From NCBI GenBank assembly GCA_014529385.2, contig CM043969.1, positions 27,811,946 through 27,875,945 on the forward strand: a stretch of 64,000 nt of DNA, given 5' to 3'. Below, piece after piece: positions 21,951-34,979 of the stretch. The first letter of the stretch is position 1. Every line of letters starts with the position of its first letter. Below the pieces are notes generated by a model. The model saw only the letters and a list, made by a program, of their open reading frames with translations, had not been told where the DNA came from and did no database searches. The stretch is from Adiantum capillus-veneris. Its lineage: Eukaryota; Streptophyta; Polypodiopsida; Polypodiales; Pteridaceae. The translations under genes were made by a program, and so were the position numbers.

Positions 21951-24611
21951 CTTATCGAGTCTCACAAGTTCAACAAGAGGATATTATGAGGCAAGTACAA
22001 GAATTGGTAGACAAAGGGATAGTGAGGCCTAGTTCCTCTCCCTTTTGTTCTCCAGTCCTATTAGTGCAAAAGAAAGATGGTACATACCGTATGTGTGTGG
22101 ACTATCGAGCATTAAACCATATCACTATCAAAAAAAAATTTCCCATGCCTCGGATAGAAGATCTGTTTGATAATCTACAAGGCTCTACCTACTTCAGTAG
22201 GATTGACCTCAAAAGTGGCTATCATCAAATAAGGATAGTGGATGAAGATATCCTTAAGACTGCGTTTCTCACAACGTTTGGTCTTTATGAATACCTAGTC
22301 ATGCCTTTTGGCTTGACTAATGCACCAGCTATGTTCAATTGTCTAATGGATAAATTTTTTAAGACATTATCGCAAATTCACTGGAGTTTTCTTTGATGAT
22401 ATCCTCATCTACTCCAAGTCTTTGGAGGAACATAAGCAACATCTCCAAGTGATTTTTCAAGCATGAGGGAGAATAAGCTTTTTCTCAACCAAAAGAAAAG
22501 CGAATTCTTCCTTCAAGAGATTCAATATCTAGGTCATATTATCTCTCAAGATGGTATCCACATGGATCCATCAAAGTTAGAGGTAATAAAAGCATGGCCT
22601 AACCCAAGGAATCTACATGAACTAAGAAGCTTTATTGGTACGTGCGCATACTATAGATGCTTCATAGCAAAATTCTCTCAAGTAGCAGGACCACTACACG
22701 ACTTAACTAAGAAGAACGTTAAGTATGTATGGACTTCTAAGGAGAAAAATGATTTTGACAAGCTCAAGGAGAAGCTTACCTCTCAACCATTCCTCATGCT
22801 TCCTGATATCTCAAATCCATTTGAGGTACAATCTGATGCTTGTGGTGATTGCCTTGGAGCAGTTTTGCTTCAAGAAGAGCATGCCATAGCATATGAGAGG
22901 CGAAGGCTCAATACGGATGAACGAGTCTTGGGCATTTATGAGAAAGAGCTTTTAGTTGTTCTACATGTCCTAGACACATGGAAGCACTACCTATTGGGGA
23001 CTCCATTTATCCTACGAACCGACCACCAATGTCTCAAGTATTTCATGACGCAAACCAAGCTTTCCAACAAACAAATGAGGTGGGCAAATTTTCTTTTGCA
23101 ATTTAATTTTCATATTTCTCACATTGCTGGTAAGCACAATCAAGTGGCCAATGCACTTTCACGACAACCAAAAGTTAATGCAGTGTCTATAGCTACTCAC
23201 AATGATCTATCTTCTATGATAATGAGTATGCTACTAACCCAGACTTTAGAGACATAATGTCATCCCTTGCTTTGGGGAAGAAAGAGGAACCATTCACCTT
23301 GCAGGATGGTTATCTTCTCCACGGCAATAGGCTATGTGTTACACATTCCCTTCGTGAGAAAGTTATGTATGAATACCATGATCCTCCATATGCGGGGCAT
23401 AGAGGTATTCAACCTACTCTCTGAGGAGTAGAGACATACTTCTATTGGCCTACCATGAAAGTGGACATACAAGAGTATGTTTCAAAATGTGTAGTATGCC
23501 AAAAGACCAAGTATGATAGAGGGAAGTAACCTGGATTACTCCAACCATTGCCTATCCCAAATTCAGCATGGGAGAGTATATCCATGGATTTCATCTTTGG
23601 ATTACCCAATTCTATCCATAGGAATACGAGAATATGGACAATAGTCGACAGGTTTAGCAAGCAAGCACATTTTATTCCTGTCAAAAATACTATTAAGGCA
23701 CATCAAATGGCAACTCTCTTCATATCTCAGATTTTCAATCACCATGGATTACCCACATCCATCGTGTCAAATAGAGATCCTAGAATGACCAATAATTTAT
23801 CTTTGAAAATCTAGGAACAAGATCGAATTTCTCTTTGGCCTATTACCCACAAACGGATGGCCAAAGTGAGATAGCCAATCTTTACGACACTCGATCTACT
23901 CAAGACTTATGTTACCGAAGTAGATCAACACTCACAATGGGAAAAGTACTTACCTCTTCTAGAGTGTGCCTACAATAATATTGTACATACTTCTATGGAA
24001 AAGCACATTTTGAGATCATTGAGGGAAGACCTAAAAGTCCCTTGCTACTCAAAGTACATGGGAAGATCTTCGCCGCCGCCGATGAGTTTAGCCGTGACCT
24101 ACAAGAATCTTTTCAAAAGATTAAGGAGGCTATATCCATCTCTCAACAAAGGCAAAAATATGCTGCTGGTGATAAGCACAGAAGGGCCTTAGTGTTCAAA
24201 GAGAATGATTGGGTCTTACTCAAGTTTCCTAAGGCTGAATTAAGGCAAACGACGGGCAAAAATCCGACGGCCCATCAAAAGTATTATGCTAAACCAGCAA
24301 AAAGATACTATGGTCCTTTCCAAATCTTGAAGCCCATCAATGAGACGGATTATCAACTCAAGTTACCCAACCATTGGCTCATACACAATGCCTTTCATGT
24401 AAGCCTACTTAAGCCCTACAAAGGAGAGCCATCAAGTGAACCAATTATTAAAGACCCTCCTGAAGTTGAAGACCAAGAAGAGGTGCTACAACCCGAATCT
24501 CTCCTTCAGCATGAAGACAAGGTACTACGACATGGTAAGATTATCCGACGGTATCTTATTAAGTTAAAAAATTATCCTTTTGAAGATGCTAGATGGATGC
24601 AAGGAATATAG
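21951..24611 (+). pseudogene. Element A pol: RT, RNase H, integrase, chromodomain-like tail (broken)
   Basis: Continues the gene interrupted at 13037. Reverse transcriptase: [18 protein letters not shown] (about 22064) and FFDDILIYS (about 22391), with a frameshift between them at about 22375 and another break before 22463. RNase H follows (FEVQSDACGDCLGAVL, TDHQCLKYF; 22820-23170). Integrase has a zinc-binding H-H-C-C region (HDPPYAGH, CVVCQ), the first Asp in SMDFI (about 23586), the second in SNRDPRM, and the Glu in QTDGQSE (about 23858). Stops interrupt it near 23421 and 23527, with a frameshift near 23805. The end (about 24515-24605, VLRHGKIIRRYLIKLKNYPF then ARW) resembles a chromodomain, which targets integration to chromatin in chromoviruses. 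Confidence 0.88.
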
Positions 24612-25021
24612 CTTAAGGATAGTATGAACCTTGTCAATGCTTACAATGCTACATTAGAGTAAGCAAATATACAATTATTTTTTTAATGACTCATGTTTTT
24701 GTCTTATAAGACAAGTCCTCTTTTTAATTGTCCACAAATTTAACTAGTATGCATGCTTAGAATCATGTTTGTGATGACGACGTCTCTCAAACACTAAGTA
24801 GAATTTGTCACTCTACTTTGGGAGAATGAAATGGACTAAAGAGCAAATATTCTTGTGGCAGCTATGTCTCCCAAGCACCAAATGGATTAGTCATCCATCT
24901 TGGAAAGATTTCATAGGGTAAAAAGGGATCCTCTACCCGCTAAGTAAAATTGACTAATGACTAAGGCTTTATCTCTTCTACCTCATAGCCGAGGATGACT
25001 ATGCTTTCAAGAGAGAGGTAA
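24612..25021 (+). other. Element A 3' untranslated region with polypurine tract
   Basis: Non-coding 410 bp from the pol stop to the 3' LTR. A purine-rich AAGAGAGAGGTAA directly precedes the LTR and would be the plus-strand primer. The same region is present at 43560-43920 in the element A relative. Confidence 0.7.
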
Positions 25022-26626
25022 TGTCATAAAATCTAATATCTAATATCTAACCAACCCAAATGATTTTCTCATATTAAACTGATCACTTAATGTGGGAGAA
25101 TAAACGCGAACAAGGGTTAAGATATAGACATGTGCTTATAGATCTATCTCAACACGGGGCCAATGGTAAAGGGGCCCAAATGAGAGACGGTCTATCAAAG
25201 AGCAAGGCTAACCAATGGAGCATAAGACCTTAGGGTTAACTGCATTGAGGACCTCCAATAATGTGTGTAAAAGTCCTTTCACCTTAGGTAAGTTAGGACT
25301 GAGCTTGAGGCGAGAACCCGACCCAACTTGAGGTGCTTGTCATGCTTGATGACTAAGGTGCTTGAGGTGCTTGATGATTGAGGTGCTTCATGATTGACAT
25401 GCTTGAGATGATAGGGTTGTACTTGAGGTGAGAACCCAGCCCAAGCTTAAAGTGCTTAAGGGCCAAGCTTGTGGTGGGAATTGGGCCTATGCATGAGGGG
25501 CTTGAGGTGTCAAAAAGTCAAATATTCAATCCCTAAAAGGAGGGGGCGAGCCCTACATGAGGGGGGATAAGAGAGAACACCCACATACTCACACAAGGCA
25601 TGCATGGTACAAAGAAACCAAAAGGGACACTTGTCAAGTTCCTCCTCATGTTGCCCTCATGGTGTGCCTCAAGCCGCGTCCCAAAGCCGCGTCCCAAGCC
25701 TATTGGTTGGCCACCCAAGGGGTCCATTGATAGTTTAGGATATTTAATTAATTGATTTTGCTTTTATCAAGTCCTCTCCCTTAAAGGGGAAAGGGGGACA
25801 CTTGTCCCAAGGCTACCCTTGCTGCTTGTAATGCCTCCTGCTTGTGATTGGCTAGGATTGGAGGGGTCCAATGAGCTTCAAGCATGAGCTACAAGGGGGA
25901 GGGGGTCAACTCAAGAAAGCTAGGGGGTTGCTTAGGGGGTATACTCACCCAAAAACACTCACAAACACTCTTATTGTGTGCTATGAAAAGTGCAAGAGCT
26001 CCCTCTCCTTCTCCAAGCAAGTAGAGGTTGAGAGCCTACACCAACACTCTTGGCTATGGAGTGAAAATCCAACCAAGAGCCATGCTGCAATGCTTAAGCT
26101 TGACATCTCCTTCTTCTTCAGTACTATGCTATGATGTATGCTAGCAAGAAGAGTTATGATAACTGAGGAACTAATTCTTTCTCCTATGAAATGTTTCTTC
26201 TTCCTCTTCCCTACCCTCATTCCCTGCTAGCTCTCTCCACCTTCGAAGGTGTTTGAGGTCTTGGGATAGTTAAAGCTTTCTTCAAGTTTATGTTGTGCTT
26301 GTGATGCATGAAGCTTTCCATATTCATTGCATCACCTAGGTCACAAGGAACACAAAGATTGTATTGAAACAAGTCTCTCCTAATGGGAGAAATCATAATA
26401 CAAATGCCTATTGGAGGGGGGACCGGCTCCACATAAATCCGGTCCTCAATTGTTGTCATGTTCTCTAAATTCTCTCTATTGCAAAATTATTGTTCATGCC
26501 AAGTTAACTAATTGCTATGATTATGTTTCTATCTTCAATTATGTTCACCCGCTATGCTCACAAAGTCATTTCTCAAAAGTACTCTCATTATTTTCCGCTA
26601 CTCTCAAGTTAAATAGGCCAATTCCA
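25022..26626 (+). repeat. Element A 3' LTR (1605 bp)
   Basis: Starts TGTCATAAAATC and ends AATTCCA. Compared with the 5' LTR it has two rather than four TAATATC heptads and a roughly 55-bp extra segment near 25495-25540, and lacks part of the GAGGTGCTTGA minisatellite. Many scattered differences are T/G or C/A transversions. Confidence 0.92.
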
Positions 26627-26636
26627 GTATAGAAAG
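26627..26636. repeat. Right target-site duplication of element A
   Basis: GTATAGAAAG, identical to 8959-8968. Confidence 0.75.
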
Positions 26637-28568
26637 TTTTACAATGGAAATCTAGTCAAAAATATTTACAAGGTATCAATGATAATCAGGCAGCTGCAAT
26701 TTCCATCTACTAGAGTCGAACAGCAGTAGGCAAAGCCAAAAAAGACAAGAAAGGCCCCTACCTGCATCTAACTGAACAAAGCAACACATTTGTTAGTTTT
26801 GAATGGGCATTATAGGTATCAATAGCTCTATTGAGTTGTTATCCATGTCAATCTAATTTAAACTTAAACCTACTTACTATCCTAAATAGTGTAAACCATA
26901 TAGTCCTTTGGCATGCCATCTATACTTACTAAATAGTGTAAACCATATAGTCCTTTAGTATGCCATCCATATTCCCCTACTTCATGACCGCCTAGTGTTG
27001 GCAAAGATTAGGTCCGACTATGCAAACATTCATGTAAAACACTAGCAAGTCATATTTGTAGAGTACAACTTACCACATTTGTAAGCTATATACACCCGTA
27101 ATTCCTAAATCTACACAAAATAAAAAACAATGTTTTTCAAAGCAAGAATAGATTATATTTATTTCCAAACATGATTGTACTTGCTATGGTAAGCTACTTA
27201 AATCTAGGTAGAGTTGAGTCTTAGCAACTACTTAGCTCTAGGTCTCAAGAAGCCTCCATTATAAAGTGTCAATGTAGTCTGATGATACCCTCCTAGTTTC
27301 ATCATGCATCATAGGAATGAGACAAGTAAAGAGATAATTAAAAAGATGACCATTTTATTGGGGAAAACAGGGTTCTCGCCTTGTAAAATACGAACAAAAA
27401 GTGCCAACCCAAAAACATGCTACACTCTCTATTCTAGGTCAAGCCCTTGATTTTTGTAAATCAGAACACTATCCAATTACAAAGCCAGTCAAATTATAGG
27501 AAAAATTGTAGTTTTTGTATTGAACGCACCAACCTCCAAGTGTCTAAGCATATTCCTTCCATAATTATGTAGATAAAATGACCTGGGTCTACATATTTTT
27601 TCAGTTATAGGTTGCATGTAATCTTCAAAGTTTCAAATTAGAGATGGTTGCATAAATTCCACATCTTATAACTGCAAGAAAAGATTTATGTGCTTCTTCT
27701 GCGAAGTTTCTCATCATGCATAAAATTTATACTTAGACGATGAACAAGAGCTAGAAAACCATATCTACGTTCTAGCATGTCCCCCCTTTTTCTCACATAT
27801 TATCAGAGTAGGAAATCAATTAACTTCTTCAAAAAATATGAAAGAAAAATCATAAAATCCAAGCCCAACTTCTTTACAAAATACCATGTCCTTTAATTGC
27901 AATTCTTCAAAATATATCACTACTTCTGTTGGAAGAGACGTTAAGCAAAGTACTCTGAGTGGTTGCTAAAAAGAAAGAACCCGCTAATAGAAACAACATG
28001 TCCAATACTGCATCAAAACTAAGTGAGCTCAAATCTTATTTAACAATCAAACCAAGCTTATAATGACCTAACAAACAAAGGTGATGTAGTATTCTAATTA
28101 CTTTACCCTTTTGTTCGCCGGAGAATAAAACTCTTAAGGTGGTTCTTGTCCTTGTGTATCGACTAGTTTCTTGGTCTATCAAGTCCTTCACACAATAAAG
28201 CATCTAGCTATTTTTTTTCACATGCGGCATCAGCTTCGTTCTAATAGATGCTTTACACGTGCTCTTATCTAGCGATCATTGGTATCAGGTCCCTATTCAC
28301 GGGTCCCTATTCAACCATAGATTCTCTCCTAGCATCAACTATATCATACCCTTTCAATTTTTCTTTATATGATCTAGTGGTGGTCAACTTCTCAAATTAT
28401 CCTCTTTATTTGAGGCCCCTATTTTTTTGGCATGTCACCATGGCCACCTGCAGGCCATTTGCTAAGGTGCTAGTCTTACTACAACTCACAACATGGCCTT
28501 CAAACTGCTTCTTTTCTTAGGACATTCTTCCTACCTTATGACATCTTGGCTCGCCCCTCATGGCATCA
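26637..28568. other. AT-rich non-coding spacer
   Basis: Flank of element A (its pre-insertion site continues from 8958). No gene recognised. A short tandem duplication of about 50 bp at 26880-26975 repeats AAATAGTGTAAACCATATAGTCC. The small frame 28248-28520 has no family features. Confidence 0.5.
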
Positions 28569-29489
28569 TGTTGGGTGTCCTATCGTTGCAATAGCTCCAA
28601 TGACCAACAAAATTGACAATACGGAGGGATGAGCTACCCGGCTAGGACATGGAAACACTCACACGGTTAGTGAGCTAATCGTGGCAACACAAATGGTTAA
28701 CTCTACAAGGTGAGCTTCTTGGCCTATGGAGGAGCTAAGCCGCAATGAAGGGAAATCTTCATATCCACTTCTCTTCACCTCCAATCAACCCAGTCACACA
28801 CACTACAATTGCAAGACACACACAACACTAATCCTATCATGCAACACACTAATCGCAAGCACACACATAGATCTATCGAGAACCACACTCCAATCAAACC
28901 TACATGCACACAAAAGAAAAAGAGGGCAATCACACAAGATTAGAGAGGGATTGACCACTAATTAGTTAAGATCTAGTTAATCTAAGCATCATAGGCAATC
29001 ATAAGAAGTAAGAGAGAGGCATAGTGAGAGAGAATGAATCATTAATTAGTGTTAGTCAAGTCTCATGAGCAAGGAGAAGCTCAAGGACTCCATAGCCACA
29101 CACCTCAAGAGCTCTCACCAAAGAGTGCTCTCAACAAATGAGCTTGACAACCCTAATTTCGTTTACAGACTGCCTTATATACCTAGGGTAAAAATATGCA
29201 ATGTCCGGGCGCCCAAGGCCTTTAGGGCTCTACCACTTACTGTATCTGCAACCTAGGCACAATAACTGACTTGTTCTTTACAACTTGGAACTCCCATTGA
29301 GCCCGTAACACATTAAAATATTACAATGAATTGAAATAATTCGAGAATTTACAATACGTGACCATTTTGGGAAAACGTGACAAATGTGTAGCTCCAATCT
29401 TTAATGCTTCTTTGCATTCATCCTCGATGTGTATCCGTACGTCTTTGGTCTTTAGCAGCTTCTGTTAACTGACATTGAATCAGTTAACA
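28569..29489 (-). repeat. Element C 3' LTR (921 bp)
   Basis: On the minus strand it starts TGTTAACTGATTC and ends near CACCCAACA. It aligns with 42164-42956 over its whole length except for about 115 bp (roughly 29243-29358) missing from the other LTR. It contains CA-rich stretches but no long microsatellite. Confidence 0.8.
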
Positions 29490-29500
29490 TTCCCCCCTTG
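29490..29500 (-). promoter_or_regulatory. Element C polypurine tract
   Basis: CAAGGGGGGAA on the minus strand, directly before the TG of the 3' LTR. Confidence 0.75.
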
Positions 29501-30506
29501 CGATTTGTAGTGCCCGTCCTCGAGCACTGTTGAAAAGTGTCCTTGGAGGCAAGGGAAGGGTTTGATTGGTTGTTGATGGGCTGATCGTCTTCATTTGTCA
29601 TTGAATTTGTTGATGAGGGTATTCATTTGTCGTTGGATTTGTTGATGAGGTTCAATATGTTGCATTATCTTCATTGATCCGAATATGTCTGATGTGAGAG
29701 ATGTTGTTGCACTTTTCCATTGTAATAGCATAAAGATGAGGCTTCTGTTTATTTATGAAAAGTATGTACAATAGAAGTAGAATGATGAGGTTCTAAATTA
29801 GGGTCTAATACTTGGATGACCAAAGGGAAAAAACCCATTGGGAAAAAAGTGCCTTTGGGATACACGCATTATTGGAGTACTTATTAGCATAGGAGATATT
29901 AATCAAGTACTCAAAGGATTATTTGTTGATAGATATGGAAATAAAGAGACAACAAATATGAAAGGGTAGCATGATGGAACATTTGTTGCTTGTTGTAGTC
30001 CACTCAAGGTGCATAGGTGGAAGAAAAAAAGAGTGTCTAATGCATATGTCTAATGGTGGGACATCCTATTTATGCTCAACAAAAATGCATGGAAAAAAAT
30101 ATGCTGTGCAAGAAGGATTTTGAGGGTTCTTTAGAAAGATGGTGTAGCTATAAAAGCATATGACATGGCTTTGCAAGCTAGCACCCCTTTAAGAATGGTT
30201 TTTGTTGACGAGGATATGTGCTCTCATCTTACTATGCACTGTGCATGAGTGTTGGACTCTACGACACTCCACCAATTGTAAGTTAATAGACTTCGACTCT
30301 TATGCTCATCTCATCCGGCATGAGCGACATGACTTTAGATATGCTCAACTATTCCAGCTTGAGTGTAACCCTAATAACTAAGACTCTTAGCACAGTGTTT
30401 AATATGACTTGAAGCTTGGGGACTAATGCTTTGCTCATTTTATGACTCAACAGCCCGAATCTGACTATGCCAAAGAGTGTTTTTTGCACCCTGGCGACTT
30501 GACTTT
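29501..30506 (-). other. Element C 3' non-coding region
   Basis: About 1 kb between the decayed tail frame and the polypurine tract. No open frame of note. Its position parallels the long 3' non-coding region of the B elements, but I see no sequence match to them. Confidence 0.5.
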
Positions 30507-32916
30507 TCACATTCTTGTGCTTACTACAAACATTTCTTCAGGTAAAAGTAAGCTTGAATCCTCAAAAAGAGGATTAGTGAAGGACCAAGTTGGCACTGAA
30601 GGTTTCTTTTGCCATACTTGTTTTATCATATATGAATTTGCATTCACGTTGGTTGGGCTGCCCTTCTTTGATTGTGAAGACTCCATTATTTGTTTGATTC
30701 TCCAATTAGGCATGTTGATAGGAGTCTTTGATGTTGTTGTAGGCCTTTGTTCAACGACATTTGGTTTTTGACTAGGAGCATTGGAAGACTTAGGAATCCA
30801 AATCTCTTGATGACCTTTGTATCTCCATTGTTGATTTTGCCTCGTTCTAGGTTTTGTCAAGTTCTTGAGATCTTCATGCAGGTCTCGTGTAGTTGCAATT
30901 GGCTTGTGGTTGACTGGTAGCTAAATCTTTGTATACCCTGTGTAGAATCCTCATCTAAGAGGAAGATTCTTTGAGATTTGTCTTTTTTCTGTATCCTCTT
31001 GAAAGTTGTGGTAGACTTCAGCATCTTTCGATGTTATTCTGTTGTATACCTGATTCTTAGGTACCCTAGAATATTGTCAAGGTTGATACCTAGTGGGCCT
31101 TCTTTCTTGGGAGGGACTTGAGCTCACTTCATATGCTCTAACCTGCGGTTTTGGAACCCATATCTGTCTGTTACCTCCATAGTACTCTTGTTCTTTTAAG
31201 CTCCATTGTGATGCTATCCATCCCATGTGTTTGTCTTTCTGTGTTGATTTCCTGTCTTTAATCCAAAACGGATCATTGACTTTAACTAAAGTGATCGGAA
31301 CAAACACTTACTTGATTTTCCTTTGCTTTCTTGAGAACTTTGTCTGAAATATCTTTGCTTTTTTGGGTGTCTCCTTAGAGGGTTTAGTTGGGTCAGCAAT
31401 TGACTTGAAGTTTTGAAAGATTGTATTGCTTGAAGAAGCTGATCAATGAGGGTTCTTTGATGTAGAGGCATATTCTGTCACGTTTTCTTTGCTAATCGGT
31501 GGAAGTTCCACTTTAGCCTTACCTTTGTCTGCAAGATTTGTCTTCTTTACCTCCGGTCTCGGTGGCATTCTTTGCTCAATAGCTTTTGTGGTTGCTCTTT
31601 GCTCTATTTGATTTGAACCTGCTATTGCTTGATTTGCTTCAAGCTCTTTTGAGATTTTGTTCAATGGAGATGAATCATCTTCAATAAGATCTGCTTTGAT
31701 ATTAGTCTCCATTTTAACTGTGCTTGAGTACTTTGTGCTATCGTCCATGGGTAATCATTGTTGGTCTTCATTCCTTGTTGTCTATGATGACTCCGTCATG
31801 TTTACATTCTCTATCTCTGACATCTTCTGGGCGATTGGCATTCCCATTATGATGTTGTCTAGCATATCTTTTGCTATGATCACGTAGAATTGAGCTATGA
31901 TGATCTGTGAGCTTAATTCAATGGTGGTGGAGATGATTCCCCAACATTCTGCTCGTTTGTTTCCTGACATGCTCACAGATTCAGGAGCATCTTCCAGCTA
32001 TGGTTGGCCACATCTTTTCCAAGTGCGAAAAGACATGAGGTTCTTATCTAACTAAAAATCTAGCTTTACTTCGCTTGACAGCTTTTCTTCATTTTTATTG
32101 GTGATGTTGCACTTGATCTTCTCAGGATTCGTGTCTAAATTGACTGCTTTTGTTGTGGCAGTGTCCTTTGGTTGAGCTTTATCTTCAACTTCTTTGCTTT
32201 GATCACCTACAATCGAGGTTGACTCCATTGGTTGCATTGTCTGTCTGCATCTGAGTAACCTTTGACCTTAATAGATCCACTATACTTTCTGGCAGAATTT
32301 GTCTCTTTGGAGGAAATTTTGGTGGTGACCTTTGTATAGCTTTTTGGACTTTAGCTTTCATTGATTCTGACTTTTTTATCACCTGTTCTGGCAGCTTGAG
32401 GCTTTGTATCATCTTCAGATAGTCTTTGATTTCAGTCGGGCCATCCGTAGGGGTTTGTACAAGATCATGATCTTTCTCGTATTCATTGCCCTGTGCATCT
32501 TGATATGCATATGTGAACTTGGTTACATGTAACTATTTGAACACTAAGGGATTTGTCGGCTTTTGACTTTGATTTATGAAGATCAGATGAAACTTTTGTC
32601 CTTGATGATCTTCGTAGAAGCATTTGTCTGCAGACTCTGATGGAATTTGGGTCAATTGGAAACTTACAACAACCATATAATCTTTTAATGGTTTCTGCTT
32701 TGAAGAGGTCTGTTGGCTAGAAGCTCTAGGGCTTCTAACTGGTGTAGCATTTCCCAGTACATAAGCTGAGCTTGATGGATTTACAGCTCCCCCCTTCCTA
32801 GGGTGATCACTATAGCCTGCTTCATTATAAGAGTTCAAAGTTGTTTGGCTCTGGTTCAGTCTCACCTTTTGGGACTGTGAAGCTACACTTTGGGTGGCAC
32901 TGTTTAAATTTGGCAT
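30507..32916 (-). pseudogene. Element C gag-protease-WVPK-tail frame (heavily decayed)
   Basis: Consecutive minus-strand frames with many stops and shifts. From the 5' end: a Gln/Ser-rich gag-like part (32916-32203); a retropepsin-like stretch at about 32070-31810, recognised by NLMSFRTWKR after a damaged active-site strand and by DNIIMGMPI, the equivalent of the protease flap-end ILGMP motif; then a Lys/Pro/Glu-rich linker. The tail includes YYGGNRQIWVPK (about 31186-31151) and HQEIWIPK (about 30813-30790). The first closely matches YYQGNDQIWVPK in the B elements. No RT-like motif follows before the polypurine tract. It cannot be expressed as a full protein. Confidence 0.65.
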
Positions 32917-33154
32917 CTATAAACCTTCTGCATAGTTTCCTATGTATCTCCTTGAAGCATGACATATTATTCCCCAAGTCAAGTTGTAGATAGCATTATC
33001 GCAACAAGGAGTTCTACTCTACCATTTCCAACTACACATCTAGCACTTTCCAGTGCCCTTGTCCACCCTGTCCCCGTACCAACCTTCAATATGTACTCCC
33101 AATCTTTGTCACTTCCTACCCTCACAGAATCTTAGAAGCTATTTGTAATGAATT

Positions 33155-34975
33155 ATGACATTTGGAAGATTTTCATGTGTGCATTTGGCAAGCGATTTCA
33201 AATATGGCAAGTGTACCTTCTTGTCACTTATCCTTTCTAAATTCCCACACCCAAACCTAATCATCCATGCCATGAATTCATTAGTTTCTCCTCAATTTAT
33301 TGCAAAGGTTACAATGGCTCAAGCTATGTGGGAAGACATTCCACCTCACTACGAGTGTTCTTCTTTCATTAAGGTCTCTAAGATGGAGATCTAGATCGCA
33401 TCTCTATCCATGACTCCAACAACATCATGGACAAAGTTATTGTATTCACGTGCATTAAGCAACAATAGAAGAAACCAAGTTCATCTCGGTAATCCCGTGC
33501 TTAAGTTACTTTCTAAATTTCCTAACTCTTTTGATGCATTTAAAGACAATGTCCATATGCATCTTCTGTGTTGACTTATTCGGAGACGGTTAGTCTCCTC
33601 TTTGATAAATGTCTCATGTGCAACTAAGGCAAAAGTGATACCATGCGTGTGGCACAAGGCAAGGGCAAAGGCAACATCAAAGGCAAAGATAAAAGTCAAA
33701 CTTCCCAAGCCAAACCTTCGGAGCAACAAGGTACCAAGGACAACAACAAGGAAAAGTGAGAATGCACATTCTCTAGTTGTTTCAAAAATCTTGAAGAGTA
33801 GTGCTATACCAAGCACAATATCTCCAAGAAGGCCACTCTTTCTCACTCTCCTTCTCTCTCTGCATGTGAAGCTTCTCTCTCTCAAAAAGGCAACATCAAA
33901 GGCAAAGATAAAAGACAATCTTCCCAAGCCAAACCTTCGGAGCAACAAGGTACCAAGGACAACAACAAGGAAAAGTGAGAATGCACATTCTCTGATTGTT
34001 TCAAAAATCTTGAAGAGTAGTTCTATACCAATCACAATCTCTCCAAGAAGGCCACTCTTTCTCACTCTCCTTCTCTCTCTACATGTGAAGCTTCTCTCTC
34101 TCTCTCTCAAAAAGTGAAGATTCTTTAGTCGTCTCATCACTTCTCGGCATGACCTTGGCGCATTTGTAAAAGAGGAATGGATTGGAGATAGTGGTGCATC
34201 CTCTCACATGAAATTATCTAAAAACCTAATAGAAAACTATAGAACTACCTCTTCATCGCTATACATCAGTGATTCAAGCTTGCCTATGGTCGGAGTTGGT
34301 GAAATTTTGTTTGGAGCTGCTACACTTCCTGATGTTTTGCATGTGCCTAAACTCTCTAAGAACCTCTTTTCCATTTCTAGAGCTACATTTAAAGGACTAG
34401 GAGTCTACCTCATTATGAAGTGATTGAATTTTTGGACATGGCCTTTAAGAAGGAGGTCTCTATCACATCAAGTCTTTTAGTTATAGCATGTCTCCATATC
34501 ATTCTCATATTCATCAAATTTTTTCTCCCTCAAAAACTTCTCACTCATGAAGAGAATCTCTTGTGACACTATCGCTATTATGGGCATGTTTCTATCACTA
34601 CTTTACAACATATTGTCTCTAAGGAGATGGCCCTTGGACCCCCTCAGCTTCACTATCCTAAGTTTTTGATGCTCACTTTGATGAGTCTAAGTTTGGTCTT
34701 GATAGTGTTGAATCTATATCTCACACTAGTGATCCATTTCACATTTTGGACCCTCTCTCTACTCCCACTCTTTCTTTCACTACACCTTGTAAGTCTTCTC
34801 CATCGACTATCCCACTCATCCCTCTACTACCCCTGTGTCTCATCCTCTCTTTACCTCTACCACTATTGATAATGCACAATCTCTCAGAGGACCTCCACAT
34901 ACTAAGTGGATTATGGGATTCAAGTCCCCTTGACTTGGAGCTTCACCAACAAGCCACTTCTAGTACCTAGTTTAT
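33155..34975 (+). pseudogene. Ty1/copia gag-protease fragment (broken)
   Basis: Plus-strand remnant inside element C. Gag-like coding is at about 33250-33640. A Lys-rich zinc-knuckle-like segment is tandemly duplicated (33668-33885 and 33886-34103, about 218 bp each). Then comes a copia protease start, WIGDSGASSHM at about 34180, and LHVPKLSKNLFSISR at about 34337, the conserved stretch between protease and the integrase zinc domain. A weak HYRYYGH-like piece near 34570 follows. Several stops and shifts; no integrase core or RT on this strand. Confidence 0.75.
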
Positions 34976-34979
34976 TGAA

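Larger units (their letters stand above)
8969..26626 (+). mobile_element. Element A: Ty3/gypsy chromovirus-type LTR retrotransposon, nested host of B1
   Basis: Complete LTR-to-LTR unit: 5' LTR 8969-10556, PBS 10563-10574, gag-protease frame, reverse transcriptase, RNase H, integrase with a chromodomain-like tail, and 3' LTR 25022-26626. GTATAGAAAG flanks it at 8959-8968 and 26627-26636. Without the nested B1 insertion the element is about 8.75 kb. Gene order (gag, protease, RT, RNase H, integrase) places it in Ty3/gypsy, and the C-terminal chromodomain-like segment suggests a chromovirus. Both coding halves carry several stops and frameshifts, so this copy cannot make a full polyprotein. LTRs differ by roughly 4-5% where compared by eye, so the insertion is older than B1, in line with the nesting. 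Confidence 0.92.
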
